Below, one piece after another: positions 36,420-45,181 of a DNA stretch of 64,000 nucleotides. The translations under genes and the position numbers were made by a program. The notes under the pieces were generated by a model, which saw only the letters and a program-made list of their open reading frames with translations, did not search any database and was not told the origin of the DNA. This DNA is from Aliivibrio salmonicida LFI1238 (GTDB taxonomy: Bacteria > Pseudomonadota > Gammaproteobacteria > Enterobacterales > Vibrionaceae), in the NCBI RefSeq assembly GCF_000196495.1, contig NC_011312.1, forward strand, positions 3,038,001-3,102,000, written 5' to 3'. Position 1 is the stretch's first letter. Each line of letters opens with the position of its first letter.

Positions 36420-36449
36420 TCACTGAATATAAACAGAAGAGATTACACA

Positions 36450-36905
36450 ATGGATATCCGTAAAATTAAGAAACTGATTGAACTAGTTGAAGAGTCTGGC
36501 ATTGCTGAACTTGAGATTTCTGAAGGTGAAGAATCTGTACGTATCAGTCGCGCTGTAGCTCCTATGGCTCAACTAACACCAATGCAACCATACCCAGCGC
36601 CAGTTGCTCCTATGGCTGCACCAGTAGCCGCTCCGGTAGCTGCAGTTGAAGCTCCAGTAGCCGTAGCCGCAGGTCATAAAGTGTGTTCTCCAATGGTTGG
36701 CACTTTCTACGGTGCTTCAAGCCCTGATGCAAAACCATTTGTTAAAGTTGGCCAACAAGTTACTGCTGGCGATACATTATGTATCGTTGAAGCTATGAAA
36801 ATGATGAACCAAATCGAAGCAGATAAGTCTGGTGTAGTTACTGCTATCCTAGCTGAAGACGGCCAACCGGTTGAATTCGACCAGCCACTTGTTGTGATCG
36901 AATAA
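36450..36905 (+). CDS. accB: Biotin carboxyl carrier protein of acetyl-CoA carboxylase
   Basis: The 151-residue AccB carries biotin for fatty-acid synthesis. It has the N-terminal helical part (MDIRKIKKLIELVEESGIAELEIS), a flexible Pro/Ala/Val-rich linker (about 37-75) and the biotinyl domain with K117 in EAMKMMN. The gene is 12 bases ahead of accC. Start is the only sensible ATG, with AGAAGAG upstream. Confidence 0.98.
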   Translation: MDIRKIKKLIELVEESGIAELEISEGEESVRISRAVAPMAQLTPMQPYPAPVAPMAAPVAAPVAAVEAPVAVAAGHKVCSPMVGTFYGASSPDAKPFVKVGQQVTAGDTLCIVEAMKMMNQIEADKSGVVTAILAEDGQPVEFDQPLVVIE

Positions 36906-36917
36906 ATAGAGGTCACT

Positions 36918-38261
36918 ATGTTAGATAAATTAGTTATCGCAAACCGTGGTGAAATTGCACTGCGTATCTTGCGAGCATGTAAAGAGCTTGGCATCAAAAC
37001 GGTTGCTGTGCACTCTACTGCTGACCGTGATTTAAAACACGTATTACTTGCTGATGAAACCATTTGTATCGGTCCTGCTCGCAGTAGTGACAGCTACTTA
37101 AACATCCCACGTATTATTAGTGCGGCGGAAGTAACAGGTGCAGTTGCTGTTCACCCTGGTTACGGTTTCTTAGCTGAAAATGCAGACTTTGCAGAGCAAG
37201 TTGAACGTTCAGGCTTTATTTTTGTTGGTCCTAAAGCGGAAACTATTCGCATGATGGGTGACAAAGTGTCTGCGATCAGTTCAATGAAAAAAGCCGGTGT
37301 ACCTTGTGTTCCGGGTTCTGACGGCCCGTTAGATAACGATGAAGCAAAAAACAAATCATTTGCTAAGCGTATCGGCTACCCAATTATCATCAAAGCCTCT
37401 AGCGGTGGCGGTGGTCGTGGTATGCGTGTTGTTCGTGCAGAAAAAGACCTTATTGAAGCGATTGCAATGACACGTGCAGAAGCAACAGCGTGTTTTGGTG
37501 ATGGTACGGTTTACATGGAAAAATTCCTTGAAAACCCTCGTCACATTGAAGTACAAATCATTGCAGATGGTCAAGGTAACGCGATTCATCTTGGCGAACG
37601 TGATTGTTCTATGCAACGTCGTCATCAAAAAGTGGTTGAAGAAGCTCCAGCTCCTGGTATCACCGAAGAAATGCGTAAATACATTGGTGAGCGTTGTACG
37701 CGTGCTTGTGTTGATATCGCTTATCGTGGTGCCGGTACGTTTGAATTCCTATATGAAAATGGTGAATTCTACTTCATTGAGATGAATACTCGTATTCAAG
37801 TTGAACACACAATTACCGAAATGGTAACGGGTATCGACTTAATCAAAGAGCAACTGCGCATTGCTGCAGGCCAACCTCTTTCATTCACTCAAGATGATAT
37901 CAAATTGCGTGGTCACTCAATTGAGTGTCGTATTAATGCTGAAGATCCTGTTCGTTTCCTACCTTCTCCAGGTAAGATTGAACGTTTCCATGCACCAGGT
38001 GGTATGGGAGTTCGTTGGGAATCTCACATTTACACTGGCTACACAGTACCGCCACACTACGATTCAATGATTGGTAAGCTAATTACTTACGGTGAAAACC
38101 GTGACGTAGCTATCGCACGTATGAAAAATGCATTAAGTGAAATGATCATTGAAGGCATCAATACAAATATCACTCTACACTTAGATATTATGAATGATGA
38201 AAACTTCCAACATGGTGGTGCTAATATCCACTATCTTGAGAAAAAACTGGGTCTTCAATAA
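36918..38261 (+). CDS. accC: Biotin carboxylase of acetyl-CoA carboxylase
   Basis: The 447-residue AccC carboxylates the biotin on AccB with ATP and bicarbonate. It has the N-terminal LVIANRGEIALRILRACKELGI, the Gly-rich ATP-grasp loop KASSGGGGRGMRVV, the biotin-carboxylase signature YFIEMNTRIQVEHTITEMVTGIDL and the C-terminal domain. The operon ends here with a terminator that overlaps the extended frame of prmA. Confidence 0.98.
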   Translation: MLDKLVIANRGEIALRILRACKELGIKTVAVHSTADRDLKHVLLADETICIGPARSSDSYLNIPRIISAAEVTGAVAVHPGYGFLAENADFAEQVERSGFIFVGPKAETIRMMGDKVSAISSMKKAGVPCVPGSDGPLDNDEAKNKSFAKRIGYPIIIKASSGGGGRGMRVVRAEKDLIEAIAMTRAEATACFGDGTVYMEKFLENPRHIEVQIIADGQGNAIHLGERDCSMQRRHQKVVEEAPAPGITEEMRKYIGERCTRACVDIAYRGAGTFEFLYENGEFYFIEMNTRIQVEHTITEMVTGIDLIKEQLRIAAGQPLSFTQDDIKLRGHSIECRINAEDPVRFLPSPGKIERFHAPGGMGVRWESHIYTGYTVPPHYDSMIGKLITYGENRDVAIARMKNALSEMIIEGINTNITLHLDIMNDENFQHGGANIHYLEKKLGLQ

Positions 38262-38297
38262 GACACCAATTTCATTCTTTAAGTTAAAGACATAAAT

Positions 38298-38331
38298 AAA
38301 GGCCATGAGTGATTATACTCATGGCCTTTTT
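38298..38331 (+). terminator. Terminator after accC
   Basis: AAAGGCCATGAGT and ACTCATGGCCTTT form a 13-bp stem with a 6-base loop and a T5 run. Confidence 0.9.
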
Positions 38332-38377
38332 CTATGATAAAATTCGCCGATATTTTCAACTAAATAAAGTGATCCCC

Positions 38378-39262
38378 ATGCCTTGGATTCAAGTAAAACT
38401 AAATGCAACATCTGAAAATGCTGAACTAATCAGTGACATGCTAGTAGAAGAGACCGGTGCTCTTTCTGTTACATTTTTAGATGCTAAAGATACCCCGATC
38501 TTTGAACCTCTTCCTGGAGAGACTCGCTTATGGGGTGAAACGGACATTGTTGCTCTTTATGATGCAGAAACCGACATGGATTTAGTCATTACACAATTGA
38601 AAGCAAGCGCCGTACTTGATGACAACTTTGCCTACAAAATAGAGCAACTTGAAGATAAAGACTGGGAACGCGAATGGATGGATAACTTCCACCCAATGAA
38701 ATTTGGTGAGCGCTTGTGGATTTGCCCAAGCTGGCGTGAAATTCCAGAGCCAGACGCGATTAACGTCATGCTTGATCCTGGCCTTGCATTTGGCACAGGA
38801 ACGCATGCAACAACCGCACTTTGTCTTGAATGGCTAGAAAGCATCGATCTTACTGGTAAAACAGTTATCGACTTCGGTTGTGGTTCTGGCATCTTAGCGA
38901 TCGCCGCTATCAAACTAGGCGCAGCGAAAGTGGTTGGGATCGATATAGATCCTCAAGCGATCACAGCATCAAAAGACAATGCAACTCGCAATGGTGTTGC
39001 TGAACAACTAACGCTTTTCCTTCCTCAAGACCAACCAGAAAACCTTGTCGCTGACGTTGTTGTTGCTAATATTCTTGCAGCCCCTTTACGTGAACTTTCA
39101 AGTATAATTACCGCTCATGTGAAGCCTGGAGGCGCACTAGCTATGTCTGGTGTACTCGATACTCAAGCAAATAATGTCGCTTCATACTACTCAGACAACT
39201 TCACTCTTGATGCGATTGCAGAGCAACAAGAATGGTGCAGAATCTCAGGAATTAAGAAGTAA
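38378..39262 (+). CDS. prmA: Ribosomal protein L11 methyltransferase
   Basis: PrmA trimethylates ribosomal protein L11. The start at 38378 gives 294 residues beginning MPWIQVKLNA, matching E. coli PrmA; the upstream extension of 23 codons crosses the accC terminator and is not real. The N-terminal substrate domain (FEPLPGETRLWGETD) is followed by the SAM-binding motif VIDFGCGSGILAIAAIKLGA and NPPY-like VVANILAAPL. A hairpin without T run (ATGCCTCAA / TTGAGGCAT, 39300-39325) follows the gene. Confidence 0.97.
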   Translation: MPWIQVKLNATSENAELISDMLVEETGALSVTFLDAKDTPIFEPLPGETRLWGETDIVALYDAETDMDLVITQLKASAVLDDNFAYKIEQLEDKDWEREWMDNFHPMKFGERLWICPSWREIPEPDAINVMLDPGLAFGTGTHATTALCLEWLESIDLTGKTVIDFGCGSGILAIAAIKLGAAKVVGIDIDPQAITASKDNATRNGVAEQLTLFLPQDQPENLVADVVVANILAAPLRELSSIITAHVKPGGALAMSGVLDTQANNVASYYSDNFTLDAIAEQQEWCRISGIKK

Positions 39263-39393
39263 CGGCCTCTAAGACCTACTCTTCCTAGAAAAAACTTCAA
39301 TGCCTCAATACTAAATTTGAGGCATAAAACCATCTAATTGACTGAAATATAAACAAATTACACAAACAATTTGTAAATGCTCAAAATTTGGTC

Positions 39394-39422
39394 TTTTCAG
39401 GCGAGGAAAAAATGCGTAAAAT
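39394..39422 (+). promoter_or_regulatory. Promoter of dusB-fis with GC-rich discriminator
   Basis: TTTTCA (39394-39399) and TAAAAT (39417-39422) are 17 bases apart and are followed by GCGCGCCC. A GC-rich discriminator is the hallmark of growth-rate and ppGpp-controlled promoters, and the E. coli dusB-fis promoter has one. Confidence 0.6.
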
Positions 39423-39457
39423 GCGCGCCCTTGCTGACACAAACGTGCGTGGATGTT

Positions 39458-40426
39458 TTGCAGATAGGTAAATATACATTAAAGAACAATCTTATCGTTG
39501 CTCCTATGGCTGGTGTGACTGATAAACCTTTTCGTGAGTTATGTATGCGTTACGGCGCAGGCATGGCTGTGAGCGAGATGATGTCTTCTAATCCAAAACT
39601 GTGGAAAACATCTAAGTCCCAAAATCGCATGGTACATGAAGGTGAATCTGGTATTCGCTCGGTACAAATTGCAGGGGCAGATCCTAAGTTAATGGCGGAA
39701 GCAGCGCGATACTGTGTTGAGACTGGTGCGCAAATCATCGATATCAATATGGGATGCCCTGCTAAGAAAGTGAATAAGAAGCTTGCAGGCTCAGCGCTCC
39801 TACAACGCCCAGATTTGATTGAAGAGATCTTACTGGCAGTTGTGAAAGCGGTTGATGTTCCTGTCACTCTGAAAACGCGTACAGGCTGGGATCCGGACAA
39901 TAGAAACTGTGTTCAGGTTGCAAAAATGGCAGAACAATGCGGCATTCAAGCTTTAGCGCTCCATGGGCGTACCAGAGCTTGTATGTACAAAGGTGATGCT
40001 GAGTACGACAACATTAAAGCGGTAAAAGAAGCGATTTCGATTCCGGTTATAGCAAACGGTGATATTGACTCACCGGAAAAGGCTCGTTTTGTGCTTGATT
40101 ACACCGGCGCAGACGCTTTAATGATCGGCCGACCTGCACAAGGTAGGCCATGGATTTTTCAAGAAATCCAACATTATTTAGAAACGGGCGAATTCATGCC
40201 ACCTCTTCCAATTGAAGAAGTGAAGGCCACTTTATTGGGTCATGTTCAAGCGCTTCACCTATTTTATGGTGAGTTTTTAGGCCCTCGCATTGCTCGTAAG
40301 CATGTGGGTTGGTATTTAAAAGAGCACGAACAAGCAAATGAATTCCGCCGCGGCTTTAATGCTATTGAAGATGCCCATCAGCAACTTCAACAGCTTGAAA
40401 GCTATTTCGACCACGTTGCATCATAA
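39458..40426 (+). CDS. dusB: tRNA-dihydrouridine synthase B
   Basis: DusB reduces uridine in tRNA to dihydrouridine with FMN. The frame opens at 39377, but the promoter lies inside that part. A TTG at 39458 gives a 322-residue protein whose LQIGKYTLKN aligns with E. coli MRIGQYQLRN; a GTG at 39449 is the alternative. The conserved APMAGVTDKPFR, INMGCPAKKV (catalytic Cys) and GADALMIGRPAQGRPWIF are present. No strong ribosome site is visible, fitting weak translation of a gene co-transcribed with fis. fis starts 22 bases after the stop. Confidence 0.93.
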   Translation: MQIGKYTLKNNLIVAPMAGVTDKPFRELCMRYGAGMAVSEMMSSNPKLWKTSKSQNRMVHEGESGIRSVQIAGADPKLMAEAARYCVETGAQIIDINMGCPAKKVNKKLAGSALLQRPDLIEEILLAVVKAVDVPVTLKTRTGWDPDNRNCVQVAKMAEQCGIQALALHGRTRACMYKGDAEYDNIKAVKEAISIPVIANGDIDSPEKARFVLDYTGADALMIGRPAQGRPWIFQEIQHYLETGEFMPPLPIEEVKATLLGHVQALHLFYGEFLGPRIARKHVGWYLKEHEQANEFRRGFNAIEDAHQQLQQLESYFDHVAS

Positions 40427-40448
40427 TAACAGAAGAGCTAAACAGAAT

Positions 40449-40745
40449 ATGTTCGATCAATCTATGACTTCAGAAGCATTAACAGTTACAACAGTTACAG
40501 CACAAGACCAGATTACTCAGAAGCCACTACGTGACTCTGTTAAGGCTTCGCTGAAAAACTACTTAGGCCAATTAAACGGTCAAGAAGTTAACGACTTATA
40601 TGAATTAGTATTAGCTGAAGTAGAGCAACCTCTACTAGACATGATCATGCAGCATACTCGCGGCAACCAAACAAAAGCAGCAAATATGATGGGTATCAAC
40701 CGTGGTACTCTTCGCAAGAAACTTAAAAAATACGGCATGAACTAA
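40449..40745 (+). CDS. fis: Nucleoid protein Fis
   Basis: The 98-residue DNA-bending protein regulates rRNA, supercoiling and growth-phase genes. The start at 40449 gives MFDQSMTSEAL, and the C-terminal half (QPLLDMIMQHTRGNQTKAANMMGINRGTLRKKLKKYGMN) is nearly the same as in E. coli, with the helix-turn-helix at the end. The second gene of dusB-fis, followed by a terminator. Confidence 0.98.
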   Translation: MFDQSMTSEALTVTTVTAQDQITQKPLRDSVKASLKNYLGQLNGQEVNDLYELVLAEVEQPLLDMIMQHTRGNQTKAANMMGINRGTLRKKLKKYGMN

Positions 40746-40765
40746 TCACGCCTTATGAAAAATTC

Positions 40766-40799
40766 AAAGCAGTATTAAGCAATTAACACTGCTTTTTTT
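40766..40799 (+). terminator. Terminator after fis
   Basis: AAAGCAGT and ACTGCTTT pair, with an inner TTAA/TTAA extension, followed by T7. Confidence 0.85.
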
Positions 40800-40829
40800 A
40801 TATCTAATAATCTTCATATTACTAGATAT

Positions 40830-40870
40830 AAAAAAGCCGATACTACATCACTGTAATATCGGCTTTTTTA
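40830..40870. terminator. Bidirectional terminator between fis and the coiled-coil gene
   Basis: AAAAAAGCCGATA and TATCGGCTTTTTT pair around a 14-base loop. The A and T runs on both sides suit both directions; it is mainly the terminator of the leftward gene. Confidence 0.8.
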
Positions 40871-40884
40871 TTTGATTTACTCGA

Positions 40885-41187
40885 CTACGGCCAAGCGCGC
40901 TTTTTAGCACCACCAGTCCCAGCCCCTGAACGAAGAAGTTCGACAGCTTTTGCTGTTTTCTCTTCAATGCCTTTTAAACGCTCATCTAACTCACTTAAAT
41001 CTGCAGATGCTCCGGCTGTACTAGAGCCTTTAGATCCCGCATCCACCATTTGAGCGATTTTTGCGTTCTGGGCTTCAATACGCTTAATGCGAGCATCTAG
41101 CTCCATTACCGCTTTGCCTTGCTCACTGATCTTTCTATCGATAACTTTCAGAGCAGAAAGCAATTTGATTACGTATTGTTTTTCCAT
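40885..41187 (-). CDS. Small coiled-coil protein of unknown function
   Basis: I do not recognise this gene. From the ATG at 41187 it encodes about 100 residues: MEKQYVIKLLSALKVIDRKISEQGKAVMELDARIKRIEAQNAKIAQMV shows heptad-like spacing, then comes a Gly/Ser/Ala linker (about 50-60), a second helical part (LSELDERLKGIEEKTAKAVELL) and a basic tail GGAKKRAWP. There is no signal peptide or membrane segment. It has its own terminator, lies between fis and zntR and looks monocistronic. The frame extends 14 codons upstream; MEKQY is preferred because most of the charge pattern starts there. Confidence 0.75.
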   Translation of the reverse strand: MEKQYVIKLLSALKVIDRKISEQGKAVMELDARIKRIEAQNAKIAQMVDAGSKGSSTAGASADLSELDERLKGIEEKTAKAVELLRSGAGTGGAKKRAWP

Positions 41188-41277
41188 TAATGGGCTCTCA
41201 CCTAAATTTTCGCTCAAACTTCTATACATTACTTATCGACCATTTTATCAAAATCTTTAATAAACAGTCACAATAAA

Positions 41278-41703
41278 TTACGCTTTCTTCTCTTCTAAAT
41301 CAGCCAATGCCGAAAGTATTGAACAATGCGAAGCATCATCATCAATATGACCGCAACACGCATCATTAATACTTTTCAATGCAATACGAATGTCGGTTAG
41401 CTGTGCAATTTTTTCATCTATAATCGTTAACTTGGTTTGAGTGATCGATTTAACTTCTGCACAGCTATGCTTGGTTGCCTCCAAGCGAATCGCAAGCAAC
41501 TCTTTAATCTCATCAAGAGTTAGACCTAATTGCTTTGCTTTTAAAATAAAACGGATTTGTGCTAGATTTTCTTCATTGTAAAGACGATAGCCACTATTGC
41601 TTCTTCCTGACGGAATGAGTAATCCATTCTTTTCATAAAAACGTAATGTATCACTGGTTACATTACAGTGTTTTGCCAATTCACCAATTAAATACATTTT
41701 CAT
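41278..41703 (-). CDS. zntR: MerR-family zinc-responsive regulator ZntR
   Basis: The protein is 141 residues from the ATG at 41703, or 139 from 41697. The latter would put its cysteines at 79, 114, 115 and 125, almost as in E. coli ZntR (79, 114, 115, 124). The winged-helix part (YLIGELAKHCNVTSDTLRFYEKNGLL) and the metal loop NDACCGH ... SHCSIL are typical, so Zn(II) sensing is likely; CueR- or CadR-like relatives are less likely because of the double Cys. It would activate zntA, which is not in the window. The gene stands alone, divergent from purH. Confidence 0.9.
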   Translation of the reverse strand: MKMYLIGELAKHCNVTSDTLRFYEKNGLLIPSGRSNSGYRLYNEENLAQIRFILKAKQLGLTLDEIKELLAIRLEATKHSCAEVKSITQTKLTIIDEKIAQLTDIRIALKSINDACCGHIDDDASHCSILSALADLEEKKA

Positions 41704-41981
41704 TAACTCTAATCCCTCTTTTTCTGCTCCCATTTTCATTCTTTTTTAATAAAAATGGCATCTTTTTTTGAGAATACAATCGATTGCGGAAGCTTTTTTG
41801 TTTAACTTTAGTTAGAATATGCGCCATTACGTTGATGTGATGTTTCGTGCTTAACTCTTTATTAGGGTATTTTCCAAAACTGGCCAATTACTGTTTGCCT
41901 TCTTTATTACTAAGAATGATAAACAGAACAAGTTCATTTTTGGCAAAAATCCTAACTTAATTCTAAAGGAAGAAAGTAGCA

Positions 41982-43574
41982 ATGAATAACCCACGTCCGA
42001 TCCGTCGTGCGCTAATTAGCGTATCTGATAAAACTGGTATTGTAGAATTTGCTCAAGCACTGACTGAACGTGGTGTAGATATTCTATCTACTGGCGGCAC
42101 TGCTCGCCTGCTTGCGGAAAAAAATATCCCTGTAACAGAAGTATCTGATTACACTGGCTTCCCAGAAATGATGGATGGCCGCGTTAAAACTCTTCATCCT
42201 AAAGTACATGGTGGTGTTCTTGGTCGTCGCGGTCAAGATGATGGCATCATGGAGCAACACGGCATCAACCCAATCGATATTGTTGTTGTTAACCTTTATC
42301 CATTCGCTGAAACCGTAGCAAAAGAAGGCTGTACGCTAGCTGATGCTGTTGAGAACATCGATATCGGTGGTCCAACAATGGTTCGCTCTGCGGCTAAAAA
42401 CCACAAAGACGTTACTATTGTCGTTAATGCTCACGATTACGATCGCGTCATTGCTGAAATGGACACTAACGACAAATCACTGACTCAAGCAACGCGTTTT
42501 GATTTAGCGATTGCAGCATTTGAGCACACCGCTTCTTACGATGGCATGATCGCTAATTACTTCGGCACTATGGTTCCTAGCTATGGTGAGAACAAAGAAG
42601 GCGATAACGAATCTAAATTCCCTCGTACCTTCAACCAACAGTTCGAGAAAAAACAAGACATGCGCTACGGTGAGAACAGTCATCAAGCGGCTGCATTCTA
42701 TGTTGAAGCTAATCCTGAAGAAGCGTCAGTATCAACGGCTCGTCAAATCCAAGGTAAAGCCCTTTCTTATAACAACATTGCTGATACTGACGCCGCTCTT
42801 GAGTGTGTGAAAGAGTTCAACGAACCAGCATGTGTTATCGTTAAGCACGCAAACCCTTGTGGTGTTGCATTAGGTAAAGACGTTCTTGAAGCTTATCACC
42901 GTGCTTACCAAACAGATCCTACCTCAGCATTTGGCGGCATCATTGCTTTCAACCGTGAATTAGATGCTGCGACTGCAACAGCGATTACTGAACGTCAATT
43001 TGTTGAAGTGATTATTGCCCCTTCTGTTTCTGCTGAAGCAATTGAAATCATAGCGGCTAAGAAAAACCTTCGCTTACTTGAGTGTGGCGAATGGTCAACA
43101 AAAACCACGGAATTTGATATTAAGCGTGTTAACGGCGGCCTATTGGTTCAAGACCGTGACCAAGGCATGGTATCGGAAGATGAGCTTGAAGTGGTTTCTA
43201 AGCGCCAACCAACGGCTGAAGAATTAAAAGACGCACTGTTCTGTTGGAAAGTAGCGAAATACGTGAAATCTAACGCCATTGTTTACTCTAAAGGTGACAT
43301 GACTATCGGTGTCGGCGCTGGCCAAATGAGCCGCGTGTATTCTGCAAAAATTGCAGGTATTAAAGCCGCGGACGAAGGTTTAGTGGTCGAAGGTTGCGCA
43401 ATGGCATCCGATGCGTTCTTCCCATTCCGTGATGGCATTGATGCAGCGGCAGAAGCTGGCATTAAATGTGTTATCCAACCGGGTGGTTCAATGCGTGATG
43501 ATGAAGTTATCGCAGCAGCAGACGAGCATGGTATGGCGATGATCTTTACTGGTATGCGCCACTTCCGCCACTAA
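41982..43574 (+). CDS. purH: Bifunctional AICAR transformylase/IMP cyclohydrolase
   Basis: PurH does the last two steps of purine synthesis to IMP. Its 530 residues match the family: N-terminal cyclohydrolase (RRALISVSDKTGIVEFAQAL, GRVKTLHPKVHGG) and C-terminal transformylase (VKHANPCGVA, FPFRDGIDAAAEAGIKCVIQPGGSMRDDEVI). It precedes purD, with a palindromic repeat in the gap. AAGGAAG stands in front of the ATG. Confidence 0.98.
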   Translation: MNNPRPIRRALISVSDKTGIVEFAQALTERGVDILSTGGTARLLAEKNIPVTEVSDYTGFPEMMDGRVKTLHPKVHGGVLGRRGQDDGIMEQHGINPIDIVVVNLYPFAETVAKEGCTLADAVENIDIGGPTMVRSAAKNHKDVTIVVNAHDYDRVIAEMDTNDKSLTQATRFDLAIAAFEHTASYDGMIANYFGTMVPSYGENKEGDNESKFPRTFNQQFEKKQDMRYGENSHQAAAFYVEANPEEASVSTARQIQGKALSYNNIADTDAALECVKEFNEPACVIVKHANPCGVALGKDVLEAYHRAYQTDPTSAFGGIIAFNRELDAATATAITERQFVEVIIAPSVSAEAIEIIAAKKNLRLLECGEWSTKTTEFDIKRVNGGLLVQDRDQGMVSEDELEVVSKRQPTAEELKDALFCWKVAKYVKSNAIVYSKGDMTIGVGAGQMSRVYSAKIAGIKAADEGLVVEGCAMASDAFFPFRDGIDAAAEAGIKCVIQPGGSMRDDEVIAAADEHGMAMIFTGMRHFRH

Positions 43575-43594
43575 TTTATTCTTCATATTTAATA

Positions 43595-43683
43595 CTGTAG
43601 CGTCGTTAACTACTTCCGCCCACCCCAGTCACATAGCACGCTATGCTCCCGGGATGGGCTCAATTGTTGCCTAGTTACAGCAC
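43595..43683. repeat. Long imperfect palindrome between purH and purD
   Basis: About 89 bases fold on themselves. The apex is CATAGC / GCTATG, with matching blocks CCCACCCC and GGGATGGGC further out and CTGTA / TTACAG at the base. It is GC-richer than its surroundings, and it resembles dispersed palindromic repeats found in vibrios and shewanellas, from memory of the family. Only one copy is seen in the window. Confidence 0.55.
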
Positions 43684-43755
43684 CAACTATTTTGAATAAA
43701 AAATTAATCATTTTGTTTTTTGAATATTTAGATATTTGAGAGTAAGGATTTAACA

Positions 43756-45048
43756 ATGCGAGTTTTAATCATCGGTGCCGGCGGTCGTGAGCACGCGCTT
43801 GGCTGGAAAGCAGCACAAAACCCAAACGTTGAAACGGTATTTATCGCTCCAGGTAATGCAGGTACAGCGCTTGAACCAAAATTAGAAAACGTAGCGATTA
43901 ATGTTGAAGACATCGCTAGCCTTGTTGCATTTGCTAAAGAAAAAGCCATTGAACTGACTATCGTTGGTCCAGAAGGCCCATTAGTGATTGGTGTGGTTGA
44001 TGCATTCCGTGAAGCAGGATTACCTATCTTTGGTCCAACGAAAGCGGCAGCACAACTAGAAGGATCTAAAGCGTTTACTAAAGACTTTTTAGCTCGTCAT
44101 GATATTCCGACAGGCTACTACTCTAACTTCACAGAGATAGAGCCTGCATTAGCGTATGTACGTGAGCAAGGCGCACCTATCGTTGTTAAAGCCGATGGTC
44201 TTGCTGCGGGTAAAGGCGTTATCGTTGCGATGACTCTGAAAGAAGCTGAAGATGCTATCAAAGACATGCTTTCTGACAATGTTTTTGGTGAAGCCGGTAG
44301 CCGTGTCGTTATAGAAGAGTTCTTAGAAGGTGAAGAAGCAAGCTTCATCGTGATGGTTGATGGCGCTAGCGTCTTACCAATGGCAACAAGCCAAGATCAT
44401 AAACGTGTTGGTGATAAAGATACAGGCCCTAACACGGGTGGCATGGGTGCATATTCTCCAGCGCCTGTTGTCACACCTGAAATCCATAACCGTATTCTAG
44501 AAGAAGTTATCTACCCTACCGTTCGCGGCATGGATGCAGAAGGCGCACCTTACACTGGCTTCCTATATGCAGGTTTGATGATTGATGCTGATGGTACACC
44601 AAAGGTAATCGAATATAACTGCCGCTTTGGTGATCCAGAAACACAACCAATTATGATGCGCATGGAATCAGATCTTGTAGAACTGTGTTTAATGGCTATC
44701 GATGAAAAACTGGATGAAGCAGAATCTAAATGGGATCCTCGTGCTGCTATTGGTGTTGTTCTAGCTGCCGGCGGTTACCCTGCCGATTATGCAAAAGGTG
44801 ATGTTATTTCTCTTCCTGCAACAGAACTTGAAGGTCAGAAAATATTCCACGCAGGAACAACCAACAACGCCGCTGGTGATGTGACAACAAATGGTGGACG
44901 TGTACTTTGTGCGACCGCACTCGGTAATACCGTCTCAGAAGCTCAAGAGCGCGCGTATGAGCTAACTAAACAAGTAAGTTGGAATGGAATGTTCCATCGC
45001 AATGACATCGGTTACCGCGCCATTGCTCGCGAATTAGAAAGCAAGTAA
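43756..45048 (+). CDS. purD: Phosphoribosylamine--glycine ligase
   Basis: PurD joins phosphoribosylamine and glycine in purine synthesis with ATP. The 430 residues start MRVLIIGAGGREHALGWKAAQ, the family's N-terminal motif, and include the ATP-grasp parts KADGLAAGKGVIVA and the RFGDPETQ signature. It follows purH as in other gammaproteobacteria. Its terminator has been split by an IS4 insertion. Confidence 0.98.
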   Translation: MRVLIIGAGGREHALGWKAAQNPNVETVFIAPGNAGTALEPKLENVAINVEDIASLVAFAKEKAIELTIVGPEGPLVIGVVDAFREAGLPIFGPTKAAAQLEGSKAFTKDFLARHDIPTGYYSNFTEIEPALAYVREQGAPIVVKADGLAAGKGVIVAMTLKEAEDAIKDMLSDNVFGEAGSRVVIEEFLEGEEASFIVMVDGASVLPMATSQDHKRVGDKDTGPNTGGMGAYSPAPVVTPEIHNRILEEVIYPTVRGMDAEGAPYTGFLYAGLMIDADGTPKVIEYNCRFGDPETQPIMMRMESDLVELCLMAIDEKLDEAESKWDPRAAIGVVLAAGGYPADYAKGDVISLPATELEGQKIFHAGTTNNAAGDVTTNGGRVLCATALGNTVSEAQERAYELTKQVSWNGMFHRNDIGYRAIARELESK

Positions 45049-45146
45049 ACATTACTTTTCTACAAATAACAAAAAAGGCGCTGTGATAGCTAATGCCGAT
45101 CATTTAAGGTAAATATGATCGGTTGACCGATCCTTTTTAGATGTCA

Positions 45147-45177
45147 AAATCCAAGTGTATTTTATGCACTTGGATTT
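45147..45177 (+). promoter_or_regulatory. Hairpin before the IS4 transposase start
   Basis: A perfect 11-bp stem (AAATCCAAGTG with CACTTGGATTT) is followed by more T, ending 4 bases before the ATG at 45182. On long read-through transcripts it would stop transcription or hide the TTGGA ribosome site, limiting transposase made from outside promoters. The same hairpin is present in copy 1. Another one, GATCGG / CCGATC, lies 28 bases upstream. Confidence 0.6.
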
Positions 45178-45181
45178 TTTT

